Shown piece after piece: positions 18,205 through 27,564 of a stretch of 64,000 bases of DNA. The translations under genes and the position numbers were made by a program. Source of the stretch: Pseudomonadota bacterium (GTDB lineage: Bacteria > Desulfobacterota > Desulfobulbia > Desulfobulbales > Desulfocapsaceae); the NCBI GenBank assembly GCA_018817385.1, contig JAHIUA010000084.1, positions 17,665 to 81,664 on the forward strand, in the 5' to 3' direction. The notes beneath the pieces are model-generated. The model was not told the DNA's origin. It searched no databases and worked only from the letters and a program-made list of their open reading frames with translations. The number at the start of each line of letters is the position of its first letter. Position 1 is the first letter of the stretch.

Positions 18205-18618
18205 TTATTTGCCTTCTGAGATCGCGTAATTGAGCATAGTGAGTTTTTTCTTTAATAACTGGGCTGCTGTTTCGTAAAGGAGTTCATTTTCAGATAAGGC
18301 GATCATCTCCTCATCGACGCTCACGCCGTTTTGATCGCCAAGACCCGTTTTATCCTCTATGTAACGAACGGTACCGGTCACGGAATCAAGCTCAGGTCCC
18401 CCAAGTGATATATGCTTCTGGTGGGTGGTGATCAGGGGAGAGCTGTTGTTATTGATTGCCTGCTGCAATTCTTCCTCAAATTCAAATTGAGCCCTGGCAT
18501 ATCCTGGGGTCTCGCCATTGGCGATATTTGTTGCAATGATACTTTGATTTGTAGAACGTAAATCCATAACCTTTTGGAGGAGTTTCATGTTGGAATCTAA
18601 AGGGGTTAATGGGTTCAT
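18205..18618 (-). CDS. flgB: FlgB, proximal rod protein
   Basis: Rod protein of 137 residues. Signature LRSTNQSIIATNIANGETPG near residue 20-40 and a C terminus ENELLYETAAQLLKKKLTML. AGGAGAGACC precedes the ATG. First recognised structural gene of the operon, 33 bp after the TPR gene. Confidence 0.95.
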   Translation of the reverse strand: MNPLTPLDSNMKLLQKVMDLRSTNQSIIATNIANGETPGYARAQFEFEEELQQAINNNSSPLITTHQKHISLGGPELDSVTGTVRYIEDKTGLGDQNGVSVDEEMIALSENELLYETAAQLLKKKLTMLNYAISEGK

Positions 18619-18650
18619 GGTCTCTCCTGTATTGTATAAATGATATCAGG

Positions 18651-21077
18651 TTATTGGGTGACGTTGGCATATTCTAGCTCTTTCTGTGCCATTTTTATCC
18701 AAAGGGGACTGCTACCTGTTTCGACAAGTTCTTCGTATATTTTTAGTGATGCTTTACTATCACCTCTGGTTTTGGCAAGTTCGGCGAGTCGGTAAAGCGA
18801 TTGGTCATAATGAATGGAGTCAGCCGGAATATTCGTATAAAATTTTTCCGCCTTGTCATAAACATTAAGCTGATAAAGGCTTTCGGCAAGCATGAATTCG
18901 CTTCGGGAACGTGGCTCACCAGTTGCCACAAGCGGTTGTTCGAGAATTTCAATGACTTTTGGATAATTATTCTCGTGAAAATAGAGTGAGGCTGCAACGA
19001 GTGAGAAATCCCCAGTGTTGGGTATGGGGTGCGGAAGGAGGGCAATGGCCTCTTGATACGCTTCTTCTGCGATAAGACTTTTTATGCGCAGGAGTAAAAT
19101 GTCATTCCTGTATAACCCATTGGGGTAGTGGTAACTGTATTGGTCGGAATAGTCTTCTACTATCTTGTAGTCTCCATGGTCATAAGCAGCTGAGATAAGG
19201 GGCAGGTAATACTGCTCTTTCTGGTCTTCAGAGGAAATACTTATGAGATAAAGATAGAGCTTTGACGCTTCATTGTAAATACCAACCGCATGATATGATT
19301 GCGCTATTTCTGTTAACAGGTTGATGTCTACCCAGTTTTTTATAAAGAGTTTCCGGTTTTGCTTGGCAATAACCAGTGCCTCCACATACATTCCCTTCTG
19401 GACATATTCTTTGATGACTTGAGGAAGGAGTTCTATGAGCAGGGCCTGGCCTGTTTCGTAAAGCTCACCTTTTCTGAAATTTCTTAGAAACTCCATGAGC
19501 AGGTTGACACTTTTGATTTTTTCATTGTTAAGGCTGTAGGCCAGGGCCTCTTTGAAGCTTGCCTCTTCCCTTGTTTCTCGGGAGACAGATTTTTCCGCAA
19601 GAGCCTTATAGTAGAGCAAGGCTTCCGGGGCCCAGTTTTTGAGATTGAGGTATTTTATATCAGTTTTCTTCAACGCCCCTCTGAAGCTGGCCTCAGTACC
19701 GGGATAGGTGTTTTCGATTCGAGCAAAGTAATCAACCATTCCTAGTTCGGACTTGTAATGGAGTTCTGCCATGTGTTTCCGGTAGTTGATTATTCCCAGT
19801 AGCTGTTTGTCATTAATATGATTGGCTAACGTATTGTAATAGAATGCTGAATCATGGAATTGCTTGTGTTGGTAGAGGGTGTCGCAATAGCCGTTTAGTG
19901 AGAAAGTTTTGTCGAGGAGAATTTCATGCTTTTCAAGTAACTGGTAGCCCACATAGGCTTTAATTAAGTCCCCGGTTGCATACCAGTAATCCGCCTGTCG
20001 AAGTTCTTTGATGAGAAGTGTCTGCTCAGGGTAGGGAATATCATCTCGCTGAAGAAGCTCTTGCATACGCTCTAATTGATCCGTTGCCAAGGCGGTTTCA
20101 ATCTGGGTGATGAGGAAATAAGGTGTCAAGGGATTGGCAGCGGTCATGAAGGGTTCAAGATTCCGTAATTCATAGTCTGCAATATAGGGATCTTGAAATT
20201 TCGCTCTCAGTAGTGCGAGAAGGTAACGGGCCAAAACACCAATTTCTTCTTCCTCATATTCTTCAGCAAGGAGATAAAATTGTTTGTAGGCGTCGGGAAA
20301 ATTTCCTTCCCGCAATAGGCTGTCTCCATAGGTAAGAGCAAGCTTTTTCTTCACTTCCGGGTCTTTTTCCCTGGCAATGCTTTCGAGAAGGAGGACCTGC
20401 GTATCACCCCACAGATTTTGCTCGGCAAGGCTATATATTTCTGGATTTAGAAGAGAGCTGTTTTTTTCTTTTTCGGGAGGAAGAAGGGCTATGGCGGGAA
20501 AGGGAAGCACCGTGTTTTGAACGGGAAGCGAAATGGTAACCTTGGATTCATAAATCCGAAAGAAACTCTTCCAGTCCGCTGCATAAGGTGAGGCGATCAG
20601 GGGATTGGAGTAGTCTTTAGTTGTCCTTTTGACTAAGGTCAACCCCTCAAGTCTTGCGGAAAAGTCTGGTAATGCGCTACTGTATGGATTTCCCAAAAGA
20701 ATGTTGACAGTGATCTTCTCTTCTTTTTCATTAGGAATCACATCAAATTGTTGTGGCGGATAGCGAAAATAGAATGAAAGAATGGTCTTGTTGTTTTTAT
20801 TGACTGACAAAATTTTGACTATTTTGTCATCAGGCTTGAAGTAGGTGAAATCGGGCGTTACTGTTGTGTTTTCAAGGATGAAATCTACTCTTTTCTCCCT
20901 GATATTGGTGTGATAGGTTGGTGTTTTTGTGAAAGAACAATATAATTCTATTGTATTATTTCCGTCTACCCTGTTCATGCGCGTAAGAATACTTTCGGCC
21001 CGAGTCTGACCAGGAGTCAGACAGAGAAGGATAAAGAGAATAAGAAGTGGTGTTTTTATTGTATTATTCATAGGCAT
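18651..21077 (-). CDS. Secreted TPR-repeat protein heading the flagellar operon
   Basis: The product (about 808 residues) has a signal peptide (MNNTIKTPLLILFILLCLTPG), a beta-rich N-terminal domain resembling AMIN/secretin-type modules (ELYCSFTKTPTYHTNIREKR), and then TPR-like helical repeats over the rest (for example SLYRLAELAKTRGDSKASLKIYEELV). The ATG at 21077 (or 21071) is chosen because the further upstream TTG at 21110 lies inside the promoter. No clear ribosome-binding site is visible. Role unknown: a periplasmic assembly or peptidoglycan-related factor for the basal body is plausible from position only. Confidence 0.8.
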   Translation of the reverse strand: MPMNNTIKTPLLILFILLCLTPGQTRAESILTRMNRVDGNNTIELYCSFTKTPTYHTNIREKRVDFILENTTVTPDFTYFKPDDKIVKILSVNKNNKTILSFYFRYPPQQFDVIPNEKEEKITVNILLGNPYSSALPDFSARLEGLTLVKRTTKDYSNPLIASPYAADWKSFFRIYESKVTISLPVQNTVLPFPAIALLPPEKEKNSSLLNPEIYSLAEQNLWGDTQVLLLESIAREKDPEVKKKLALTYGDSLLREGNFPDAYKQFYLLAEEYEEEEIGVLARYLLALLRAKFQDPYIADYELRNLEPFMTAANPLTPYFLITQIETALATDQLERMQELLQRDDIPYPEQTLLIKELRQADYWYATGDLIKAYVGYQLLEKHEILLDKTFSLNGYCDTLYQHKQFHDSAFYYNTLANHINDKQLLGIINYRKHMAELHYKSELGMVDYFARIENTYPGTEASFRGALKKTDIKYLNLKNWAPEALLYYKALAEKSVSRETREEASFKEALAYSLNNEKIKSVNLLMEFLRNFRKGELYETGQALLIELLPQVIKEYVQKGMYVEALVIAKQNRKLFIKNWVDINLLTEIAQSYHAVGIYNEASKLYLYLISISSEDQKEQYYLPLISAAYDHGDYKIVEDYSDQYSYHYPNGLYRNDILLLRIKSLIAEEAYQEAIALLPHPIPNTGDFSLVAASLYFHENNYPKVIEILEQPLVATGEPRSRSEFMLAESLYQLNVYDKAEKFYTNIPADSIHYDQSLYRLAELAKTRGDSKASLKIYEELVETGSSPLWIKMAQKELEYANVTQ

Positions 21078-21093
21078 TGGTTTGTTTTGTTGA

Positions 21094-21110
21094 TGCAAAA
21101 AACGGACCAA
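21094..21110 (-). promoter_or_regulatory. Sigma-54 promoter of the TPR-flgBC-fliEFGHIJ operon
   Basis: The minus strand reads TTGGTCCGTTTTTTGCA, close to the consensus TGGCACG-N4-TTGCA with exact spacing. The leader to the TPR start codon would be very short. It is consistent with control by the FlrC-like activator encoded at 25809-27299. Confidence 0.7.
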
Positions 21111-21301
21111 GTTGTGCGGTATCCCGTGTTGGCGTTATTTTTTTTGTTGCCGGGGGAGCTTGAATAGTTTTTTTGAGAAAGATGTTTGATTTTTGTTCTT
21201 GATTATTGATATGATTTATTCAAATATCTCCACAAGGTAATCTTAGATTCTCGAAATTAGTACTGTGCTATTTTAATATAATGCGTTACGGGAGGTAACG
21301 A

Positions 21302-21673
21302 ATGGGAAAAAATGTATTGTTGGTCGATGATTCCAGCACAATGAGAAAAATTGTTGGCAGATCGCTTCGTCAGGCCGGAATTGATTTTGATAATATTTTT
21401 GAAGCTGCTGATGGAATAGAAGCCTTGGAAATCCTTGAAAAAGAGCACATTGATATCGTTCTCAGTGATATTAATATGCCTAATATGGATGGCATCAGTT
21501 TTCTTCGTGAAAAGGCAACTCGCGACAACATAAAGGGGATCCCGGTACTGATGATTTCAACTGAAACAGGAGATGATATTATTGGGGAAGCTAAATCTCT
21601 TGGGGCTGTCGGGGCCATAAAAAAGCCCTTTACTCCGGATAAGGTCAATGAGGTTCTTGGGCCGCTTCTGTAG
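21302..21673 (+). CDS. cheY: CheY-like chemotaxis response regulator
   Basis: Single-domain receiver of 123 residues. Asp pair in LLVDDSSTMRK, phospho-acceptor Asp in IVLSDINMPNMDG, conserved Thr/Ser region LMISTETGDD and Lys in AIKKPFTPDKV. A strong ribosome-binding site (GGGAGGTAACGA) precedes the ATG. It is divergent from the flagellar operon and followed by CheX-like phosphatase genes, which fits phosphorylated CheY as their substrate. Confidence 0.92.
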   Translation: MGKNVLLVDDSSTMRKIVGRSLRQAGIDFDNIFEAADGIEALEILEKEHIDIVLSDINMPNMDGISFLREKATRDNIKGIPVLMISTETGDDIIGEAKSLGAVGAIKKPFTPDKVNEVLGPLL

Positions 21674-21719
21674 AGTGCTTTGGAAAATTCTTTTTTTTGA
21701 TCAAGCTCGGATCAGCAAC

Positions 21720-21760
21720 ATCGAAGTCTCCGGTTCTCCATGGGACTTCGATTTTTTTTT
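21720..21760 (+). terminator. Intrinsic terminator after cheY
   Basis: ATCGAAGTC and GACTTCGAT form a 9-bp stem with a 15-base loop followed directly by a run of nine T. Located about 50 bp after the cheY stop. Confidence 0.8.
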
Positions 21761-21867
21761 CGGAATGTTGGCACAGGTGTCATGTGGGAAAATATGTTTG
21801 GGTACATGTCGCTGTTTGTGGGATGATACCATATTTTCCATAACCGAATTGGTGTGTAGCCGGTCAA

Positions 21868-21900
21868 ATGATTCCCCGAGGTTTAGGGATCATTTTTTTC
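21868..21900 (+). terminator. Second hairpin with T-run before the first cheX
   Basis: A short imperfect stem (TGATTCCC / GGGATCA, one bulge) is followed by TTTTTTT. It overlaps the nominal first ATG of the next frame, which argues for the GTG start at 21934. Confidence 0.5.
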
Positions 21901-21933
21901 AGATGGCCTGAAACAACAAGCAAAGAGGGTTGT

Positions 21934-22386
21934 GTGAGTATTGAAGAGAAGGTGATTGGGTCGACCAAGGAGATTTTTTCTTCTATGGTCATGATGGAAA
22001 TTAGTGTTAAGAGGGTGATGGATTATAGCGGCCCTCTTAATAACACTATTACCGGTATGGTTGGGCTTGCTGGTATTTATAGAGGAGTTTTGGCCATACA
22101 TATTCCTTATCCTGTTGCAATGGCCATTACCGCCAGCTTCCTTGGCATGGACGTGGACGAAATAAATGAGGATGTTCATGATGCCATAGGCGAACTTGCC
22201 AATATGCTGGGTGGAAATGTGAAAACGATTCTTTCAGAGAAAGGAAGAGATATAGAGTTGTCACTCCCGTCTACCATTTCCGGGAGTGAGTATAGCTTCC
22301 AGTTGGATAAGGAGGTCGACACGGTGATAATAGAGTTTGATACTGGTCAAGGACAGTTTATGGTCGAAATGGTATTGGAAAAATAA
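21934..22386 (+). CDS. cheX: CheX-like CheY-P phosphatase
   Basis: Predicted phosphatase of CheY-P (CheC/CheX/FliY family). The GTG at 21934 (VSIEEKVIGSTKEIFSSMVM) is preferred over an upstream ATG because AAGAGGG precedes it, the upstream part is a hairpin, and the start lines up with the paralogue next door. The 150-residue product has the catalytic motif D-x3-E-x2-N (DAIGELAN). It is about 40% similar by eye to the next gene. Confidence 0.8.
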   Translation: MSIEEKVIGSTKEIFSSMVMMEISVKRVMDYSGPLNNTITGMVGLAGIYRGVLAIHIPYPVAMAITASFLGMDVDEINEDVHDAIGELANMLGGNVKTILSEKGRDIELSLPSTISGSEYSFQLDKEVDTVIIEFDTGQGQFMVEMVLEK

Positions 22387-22522
22387 GTTGACTCCTTTCT
22401 GCTTTTTTCCAGATGTGTCCTCCTTCATTAGCTCTAAAGAAAACTGTTTGCCCCCCATTGTAGATGAGTCTGCTAACATTATCTGCAACATTTTTTGAGA
22501 ACAAACTGACATATTCTGACAA

Positions 22523-22999
22523 ATGAATGAAACGGAAATAAATATTGGGCAGGCTATCATGGACAGTACTCGAGAAGTTTTCAGTACCATGTTGATGGTC
22601 GAGTTGAAAGCAGACGAACCGATCGAAGGACAAGGCGGTGAGGTCGATTCGAATATTACAAGTATGCTTGGGCTTGGTAAAGATATTAGAGGAATGCTGT
22701 CTGTTCATTGCCCAGGGGAGGTGGCAAAGGATATTACCGGGACATTTCTTGGTATGGAAGTAGAAGAGATTGACGAGGATGTAAAAGACGCCATCGGAGA
22801 AATTGCTAATATGGTAGCTGGAAACCTGAAGGTGTTTTTTCAAAAACACGGTAGAGATATAGAGCTAGCCATACCGACTTCGGTTGTCGGAAATTCTTTC
22901 CGAACCAGTGGTATGTCCGGTGCACAACGAGTTGCTGTGCCCTTTTCCATGAATGGAAGAACCTTTCTTGTTGAGTTGAAGTATATGGAAAACACTTAA
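22523..22999 (+). CDS. cheX: CheX-like CheY-P phosphatase, second copy
   Basis: The 158-residue product starts MNETEINIGQAIMDSTREVF and has the same fold and motif as its upstream neighbour (DAIGEIANMVAG, D-x3-E-x2-N). Two CheX-like genes in tandem suggest gene duplication. No clear Shine-Dalgarno precedes the ATG. Together with cheY and the following triple-domain gene it forms a phosphatase-rich chemotaxis patch. Confidence 0.82.
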   Translation: MNETEINIGQAIMDSTREVFSTMLMVELKADEPIEGQGGEVDSNITSMLGLGKDIRGMLSVHCPGEVAKDITGTFLGMEVEEIDEDVKDAIGEIANMVAGNLKVFFQKHGRDIELAIPTSVVGNSFRTSGMSGAQRVAVPFSMNGRTFLVELKYMENT

Positions 23000-23155
23000 C
23001 GCAGGGGTTAGTTTTCTCATCTCTTTTCAATAACCTTGTTGATTATCTTTTCTCATGTATTCTTTTGTGTTCTTCTTAAGAAATTTCTCGTATTAGTCGA
23101 TAGTTATTTAACTGGAATGTTTTTTCTATGATCCTTCTGCATCTAGTACACTCAT

Positions 23156-25693
23156 ATGTCCGATAATAAAGCCCAAAAAAAAATAGACAAGATCCTCGAA
23201 GTTATCCAACCCCGCATTGGAGAGGAGGTGGGAGGGCTTATTGGTGCAACCCTTTCCCTTTCAAATCTTTCCACTCGAATTGTCAGTAAAAATGATTTTT
23301 TTGCTGAACCAGCAGGGAAACTTGTTTTGGCAGAAATTGAAGTGGCGGGTGAAGTGGAAGGGAAGGGATGTCTGCTGGTCCCGATCAAGGCTGCCATTCG
23401 ACTGGGTGGCGTTCTCATTATGCTTCCGGATAATGAGTTAACTACCATTATTGCAGCGGAAGAATACAGTGAGGAATTAGCCGATTCGTATGGGGAGATT
23501 GCCAATATTATAGCTGGCGCTTATTCCTCTACATTTGAAGAGATGTACTCCAAGCCCTGTCGGTTCATTCGTAAGAAACTAGAAGTTCTACCATCTCCAA
23601 CAGCAGTCCTTGAATCTGACGAACTCGTTCTTGAGCAAAATTATTATCAAGTCACAGTGTCAATGTCTTTGAATGACAAGGCCATGGGTGATTTGATCAT
23701 GCTTATGCCTGCAGCGCCGTTTGGAGTGGACGAAGAAGCTCCTGGCCTTGCCAAAGATACCAAGGAGCAAGACGTGCCCTTGGTTGGCGCAGCTAGTCCG
23801 GAAACTGCTGCTGTGGCCAATGAAGGAGCGGAACGTCCTGAACAAATGGCAGACCCTGGAACACCTCCGGTATTTGGCATGTCAGCTGATAAAGCAAAAG
23901 GGAAGTTAGATGCTGTTCTCGAGGCAGTTCGGTCTCGTCTTGGAGAGGAGGTTGGGGGGCTCATTGGCGCAACCCTCGCCTTTACTGATCTCTCCACTCG
24001 CTTTGTCAGTAAGAGAGACTTTTTTGTCGATCCTTCTGCTAAGGTTGTTTGTGCCGAAATAGATGTTAGTGGCGAACTGGTAGGAAAAGGGGGGGTATTG
24101 GTGTCGCTCAAGGATGCCATCCGATTGGGCGGAACACTCCTTATGATTCCGAATAGTGAGTTGAATGAAATTGTTGCAGCGGAAGAATACAATGAAGAAT
24201 TGGCCGATTCGTATGGGGAAATTGCTAATATTTTAGCTGGTACTTTTTCCTCTACACTTGAAGAACTGTATCCCAAGTCCTGCCGCTTTATTCGGAAGGA
24301 GCTGAGCCTTGTAACGCCAGGACAGGTTGACATTGAATCTGATGAGCCAATTCCCAACCAGAATTATTATCAGGCTTCAATGGCTATGGCCATGAATGAT
24401 AAAGATATTGGCAGGTTGGTCATGCTCATCCCTGCCGCAACATTTGGTGTTGAGAAAGAAGTTTCTGCTTTTGACGATGCTCAGCCTTCCACTGCATCAG
24501 CAGGGCTTGCCAATGCCACAGAAAATGGTGAACCTGTCGCAGATTCTCATCAATCACCGGAGTTCGTTACACCTCCCAAGCTGGCAGAGGCTGGGCATGC
24601 CGGGAAGTCTTTTGATATTGATAAACAGAAAAAACGTGTTGATGCTTGTCTGGCAGAGTGTCGAAAACGTATGGCTGATGAAGTTGGTGCTTTGCTTGGC
24701 AAAGACGTGAAGTTAACAGAACATGAAGTCCGTCTTGTCAGCAAAGAAGATTATTTTTTTGATGAGGCGTCTGGGAAGCAGATCCTTGTCAACATGGATG
24801 TAGTAGGAGAAATTGAAGGTAAAGGGTATCTTTTTGTTGGCTTAAAGGATGCTATATATATAGGTGGAACGCTTATCATGCTGCCGCCTTCCGAGTTGGA
24901 TCTTGTCGTTAACGATGAAGATTTCAGCGAGGATACTGAAGATGCTTATGGAGAAATTGCAAATATTATATCAGGTGTCTATACCGCAGTTTTTGAGGAA
25001 AAGTATCCTCAAAAATGTCGGTTCATAAAAAATGGTCTTGAGAAGGTAATTCCTCTTAAAGTAGATATTGCCTCTCAGGAGCCGATGCCTGATCAACTCT
25101 ATTATATGGATAGCAGCAGATTAACCATCGGAACATGTGAGCTGGGGAAAATACAGATGCTTTTTCCTGCAACACTCCTCCAACTGGAGCAATTGAGCCA
25201 GGTGGCTGCCCATGCAGATGAACGGAGTGATGAATCCGGAAGGACAGCTGCCCCTGGTACTGGAATTGCTGTTGGGGCAGAAAGTGAGGAAATTGGTGCA
25301 TCGCTGCAAGCGAATAACAACGGTTCTCGAGATCCAGAGTTGCTCATCGTCAGTAATAATAAACAGGAGTGTGTGAAAGTAACAGCTGTTTTGAATGAAA
25401 GGAATATATCGTACAGAGTTCTCAACTACAAAGACAGTGTCAGCGATTATTTGCCTGGAGAAGTCAGGGCAATTTTTCTTTTGATGGCAGATGTTGATGA
25501 GAAGGGATTAGGTGTAGCCATTAAAATCTCCGGTGTCAGTCAAGTTCCATTGATAGCCGCAGGACCGGAATGGACACGGACAAAGGTGATCAAAGCGGTA
25601 AAATATGGGGTGGATGATATCCTCCTTACTCCTGCCAGTTCTGATGATATTGGCGAAAAAATCGATTCTATCTCGGCTCAGATGGCCGCTTGA
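23156..25693 (+). CDS. Triple CheC/CheX-like phosphatase-domain protein with pseudo-receiver
   Basis: 845 residues with three tandem repeats of about 190 residues (roughly 8-200, 240-440, 485-680), each of the form EEVGxLxG...FF...GEIEGKG...D-x3-E-x2-N. The catalytic triplets are D110-E114-N117, D351-E355-N358 and D596-E600-N603 (motifs DSYGEIAN, DSYGEIAN, DAYGEIAN). Linkers are acidic and alanine-rich. The last 120 residues have receiver-like alternation (ELLIVSNNKQECVKVTAVLN; AIFLLMADVDEKGLG) but Met stands where the phospho-Asp should be. Probably a multi-site CheY-P phosphatase or scaffold near the motor; substrate inferred. Confidence 0.78.
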   Translation: MSDNKAQKKIDKILEVIQPRIGEEVGGLIGATLSLSNLSTRIVSKNDFFAEPAGKLVLAEIEVAGEVEGKGCLLVPIKAAIRLGGVLIMLPDNELTTIIAAEEYSEELADSYGEIANIIAGAYSSTFEEMYSKPCRFIRKKLEVLPSPTAVLESDELVLEQNYYQVTVSMSLNDKAMGDLIMLMPAAPFGVDEEAPGLAKDTKEQDVPLVGAASPETAAVANEGAERPEQMADPGTPPVFGMSADKAKGKLDAVLEAVRSRLGEEVGGLIGATLAFTDLSTRFVSKRDFFVDPSAKVVCAEIDVSGELVGKGGVLVSLKDAIRLGGTLLMIPNSELNEIVAAEEYNEELADSYGEIANILAGTFSSTLEELYPKSCRFIRKELSLVTPGQVDIESDEPIPNQNYYQASMAMAMNDKDIGRLVMLIPAATFGVEKEVSAFDDAQPSTASAGLANATENGEPVADSHQSPEFVTPPKLAEAGHAGKSFDIDKQKKRVDACLAECRKRMADEVGALLGKDVKLTEHEVRLVSKEDYFFDEASGKQILVNMDVVGEIEGKGYLFVGLKDAIYIGGTLIMLPPSELDLVVNDEDFSEDTEDAYGEIANIISGVYTAVFEEKYPQKCRFIKNGLEKVIPLKVDIASQEPMPDQLYYMDSSRLTIGTCELGKIQMLFPATLLQLEQLSQVAAHADERSDESGRTAAPGTGIAVGAESEEIGASLQANNNGSRDPELLIVSNNKQECVKVTAVLNERNISYRVLNYKDSVSDYLPGEVRAIFLLMADVDEKGLGVAIKISGVSQVPLIAAGPEWTRTKVIKAVKYGVDDILLTPASSDDIGEKIDSISAQMAA

Positions 25694-25808
25694 TCAGCTG
25701 ATACTTCAGTATCGCACGTGTTTCTACGGAGAAGAGTGGGAGTTACCTCCCCTGGTCTGGCAGACAGGATTCACCGTCTTCAGATGGCTCGTCTGTGTTA
25801 TATCTTGA

Positions 25809-27299
25809 TCAGGATTCCTCCCACATCCCCTGGAGATCTTTTTTCTTAATTTTTTCAAGCAGGGTTGTCCTTTTAAGATTGAGCAGCTTTGCTGCCTCTT
25901 TTTTGTTCCCGCCGCTAAGTTTCATAGCTTGGATAATAAGCAGTGTCTCGTAATCATTAATCAGCTCATTGAAATCCACCTCTCCTGCTTCCAGTTGACT
26001 GTCAGTGGGAAGTGTTGTCTGGAGTGGTTGAGAGGTCTTGGCGCCAGGTTGAGAAAAAGATGTTCCTGTAATAATGTTGGCAATCTTTTCCTGATCTATT
26101 GTACTTGGGTCAAATTCTTCCAGAAAACGTTCCGGGATATCTTCCATCTGGATTTCTCGGCCGCTACAGAGAATGGACATATGTTGGACCATATTCTGCA
26201 ATTCTCGTACATTGCCTTTCCAGTTATAAGCAAGAAGGACGGTCATTATCTCGTGTGGAATTGAAAATCGTTCTCTCCCTCGTTGAATAGTATATTGATC
26301 AATAAACACATCGAGGAGAAGAGGGATGTCCTCTTTCCGATCCTTCAGCGGTGGAATGTGCAGGGGAATGACAGATAACCGATAATAGAGATCTTCTCGG
26401 AATTGTCCTTTGGAGACAAGCTGTTCAAGATCACAGTGGGTGGCCGCAACAATACGGGTATCTACCGGAGTTGCCTTTAATCCGCCAACTGGTTCAAACT
26501 CTTTTTCCTGGAGAACTCGGAGTAATTTTGCCTGCAACGAGGGCTTCATGTCACCTATTTCATCAAGAAAAAGGGTGCCTCCATCTGCATACTGGATGCG
26601 GCCGATTTTGTTTTGAACAGCCCCGGTAAAAGCACCTTTGGTGTATCCGAAGAGTTCACTCTCGAGAAGATCATCCGGAATTGCCGCGCAATTCACGGGG
26701 ACAAAGTGTTTATTCTTGCGCCTGGAGTGGAGGTGGATAGCTTTAGCTACAAGTTCTTTACCGGTTCCTGATTCACCTCTGATAAGAACTGTTGCAAAAT
26801 CATCTTCGGAAATTTTGGTGATCAGGTCAAAAAGGTTTTTCATGGCTGGAGTTGCACCAATAAGACCATAAAAATCGTTCTTTGATTTATTATTGCTTTC
26901 TGGAACAGAATTATATTGAATGCCGAGCTTTATGCAGGCCCGTTTCAGGGCCAGTTGAATTTCTGCCTCCTGGTATGGGATGTTGATATAATAAAAAAGA
27001 TTGTGGTCAAGAATTTCCTGCTCAAGTTCCAGATCGTCTTGAGGTACGGCTGCAACGATCAGAAGATCGGGGAAGCTGCTCTGGATTTCGTCGAGTAATG
27101 TTATCCCGTTGATTTCAGGAGAGAGGCCAAGATCCAGAAAAAGAATGGTAATATTTTTTTCCTGGAGTGTATTTACCAAGTCTTTCTGGTTGGAACTGAC
27201 ATGGAAATTGCCTGGGGAGATTTGCTCAAAGAGTTCTATGCAGGTCATCTGCGTCTCGGGAGCGCGACTGGCAAAAAGTATAGTGGGTACTGCTGGCAT
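25809..27299 (-). CDS. Sigma-54-dependent activator, FlrC/FleR-like
   Basis: Domain order: N-terminal receiver (ITILFLDLGLSPEINGITLL holds the phospho-Asp), AAA+ central domain with Walker A GESGTGKE, the sigma-54 contact loop GAFTGA, Walker B GGTLFLDEIGD, and a C-terminal Fis helix-turn-helix (GGNKKEAAKLLNLKRTTLLEK). ATG at 27299 chosen; a TTG three codons earlier is possible. Placed beside the flagellar genes with readable sigma-54 promoters, it is the likely flagellar class activator. Confidence 0.88.
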   Translation of the reverse strand: MPAVPTILFASRAPETQMTCIELFEQISPGNFHVSSNQKDLVNTLQEKNITILFLDLGLSPEINGITLLDEIQSSFPDLLIVAAVPQDDLELEQEILDHNLFYYINIPYQEAEIQLALKRACIKLGIQYNSVPESNNKSKNDFYGLIGATPAMKNLFDLITKISEDDFATVLIRGESGTGKELVAKAIHLHSRRKNKHFVPVNCAAIPDDLLESELFGYTKGAFTGAVQNKIGRIQYADGGTLFLDEIGDMKPSLQAKLLRVLQEKEFEPVGGLKATPVDTRIVAATHCDLEQLVSKGQFREDLYYRLSVIPLHIPPLKDRKEDIPLLLDVFIDQYTIQRGRERFSIPHEIMTVLLAYNWKGNVRELQNMVQHMSILCSGREIQMEDIPERFLEEFDPSTIDQEKIANIITGTSFSQPGAKTSQPLQTTLPTDSQLEAGEVDFNELINDYETLLIIQAMKLSGGNKKEAAKLLNLKRTTLLEKIKKKDLQGMWEES

Positions 27300-27564
27300 A
27301 GGTATCAATACAGGTAGAACTAAAATTCCAGGTCATCTTGTAACAATATTTTTTTGTTCAAGCTCTGGGTTATGGGAAAAAGAGTATCATTGGAGTATTC
27401 CTTGACTCCATTTCAGGGATTCGCACCCGTAGTATGGCTGATTCCTGCGGGGGACCTGCGCTAACATGTTAAACATGCCTTGGGTCTTTCCTTGCCTGAC
27501 CTTGTCCCCCAAAAAACCTCATAGTTAATAATATCCTCTAGCCTATTAGGAATAGAAAAAAATG

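Noticed and set aside
21077..21110. TTG start at 21110 for the TPR gene
   Set aside because: It lies inside the -24/-12 promoter, so cannot be translated from that transcript.
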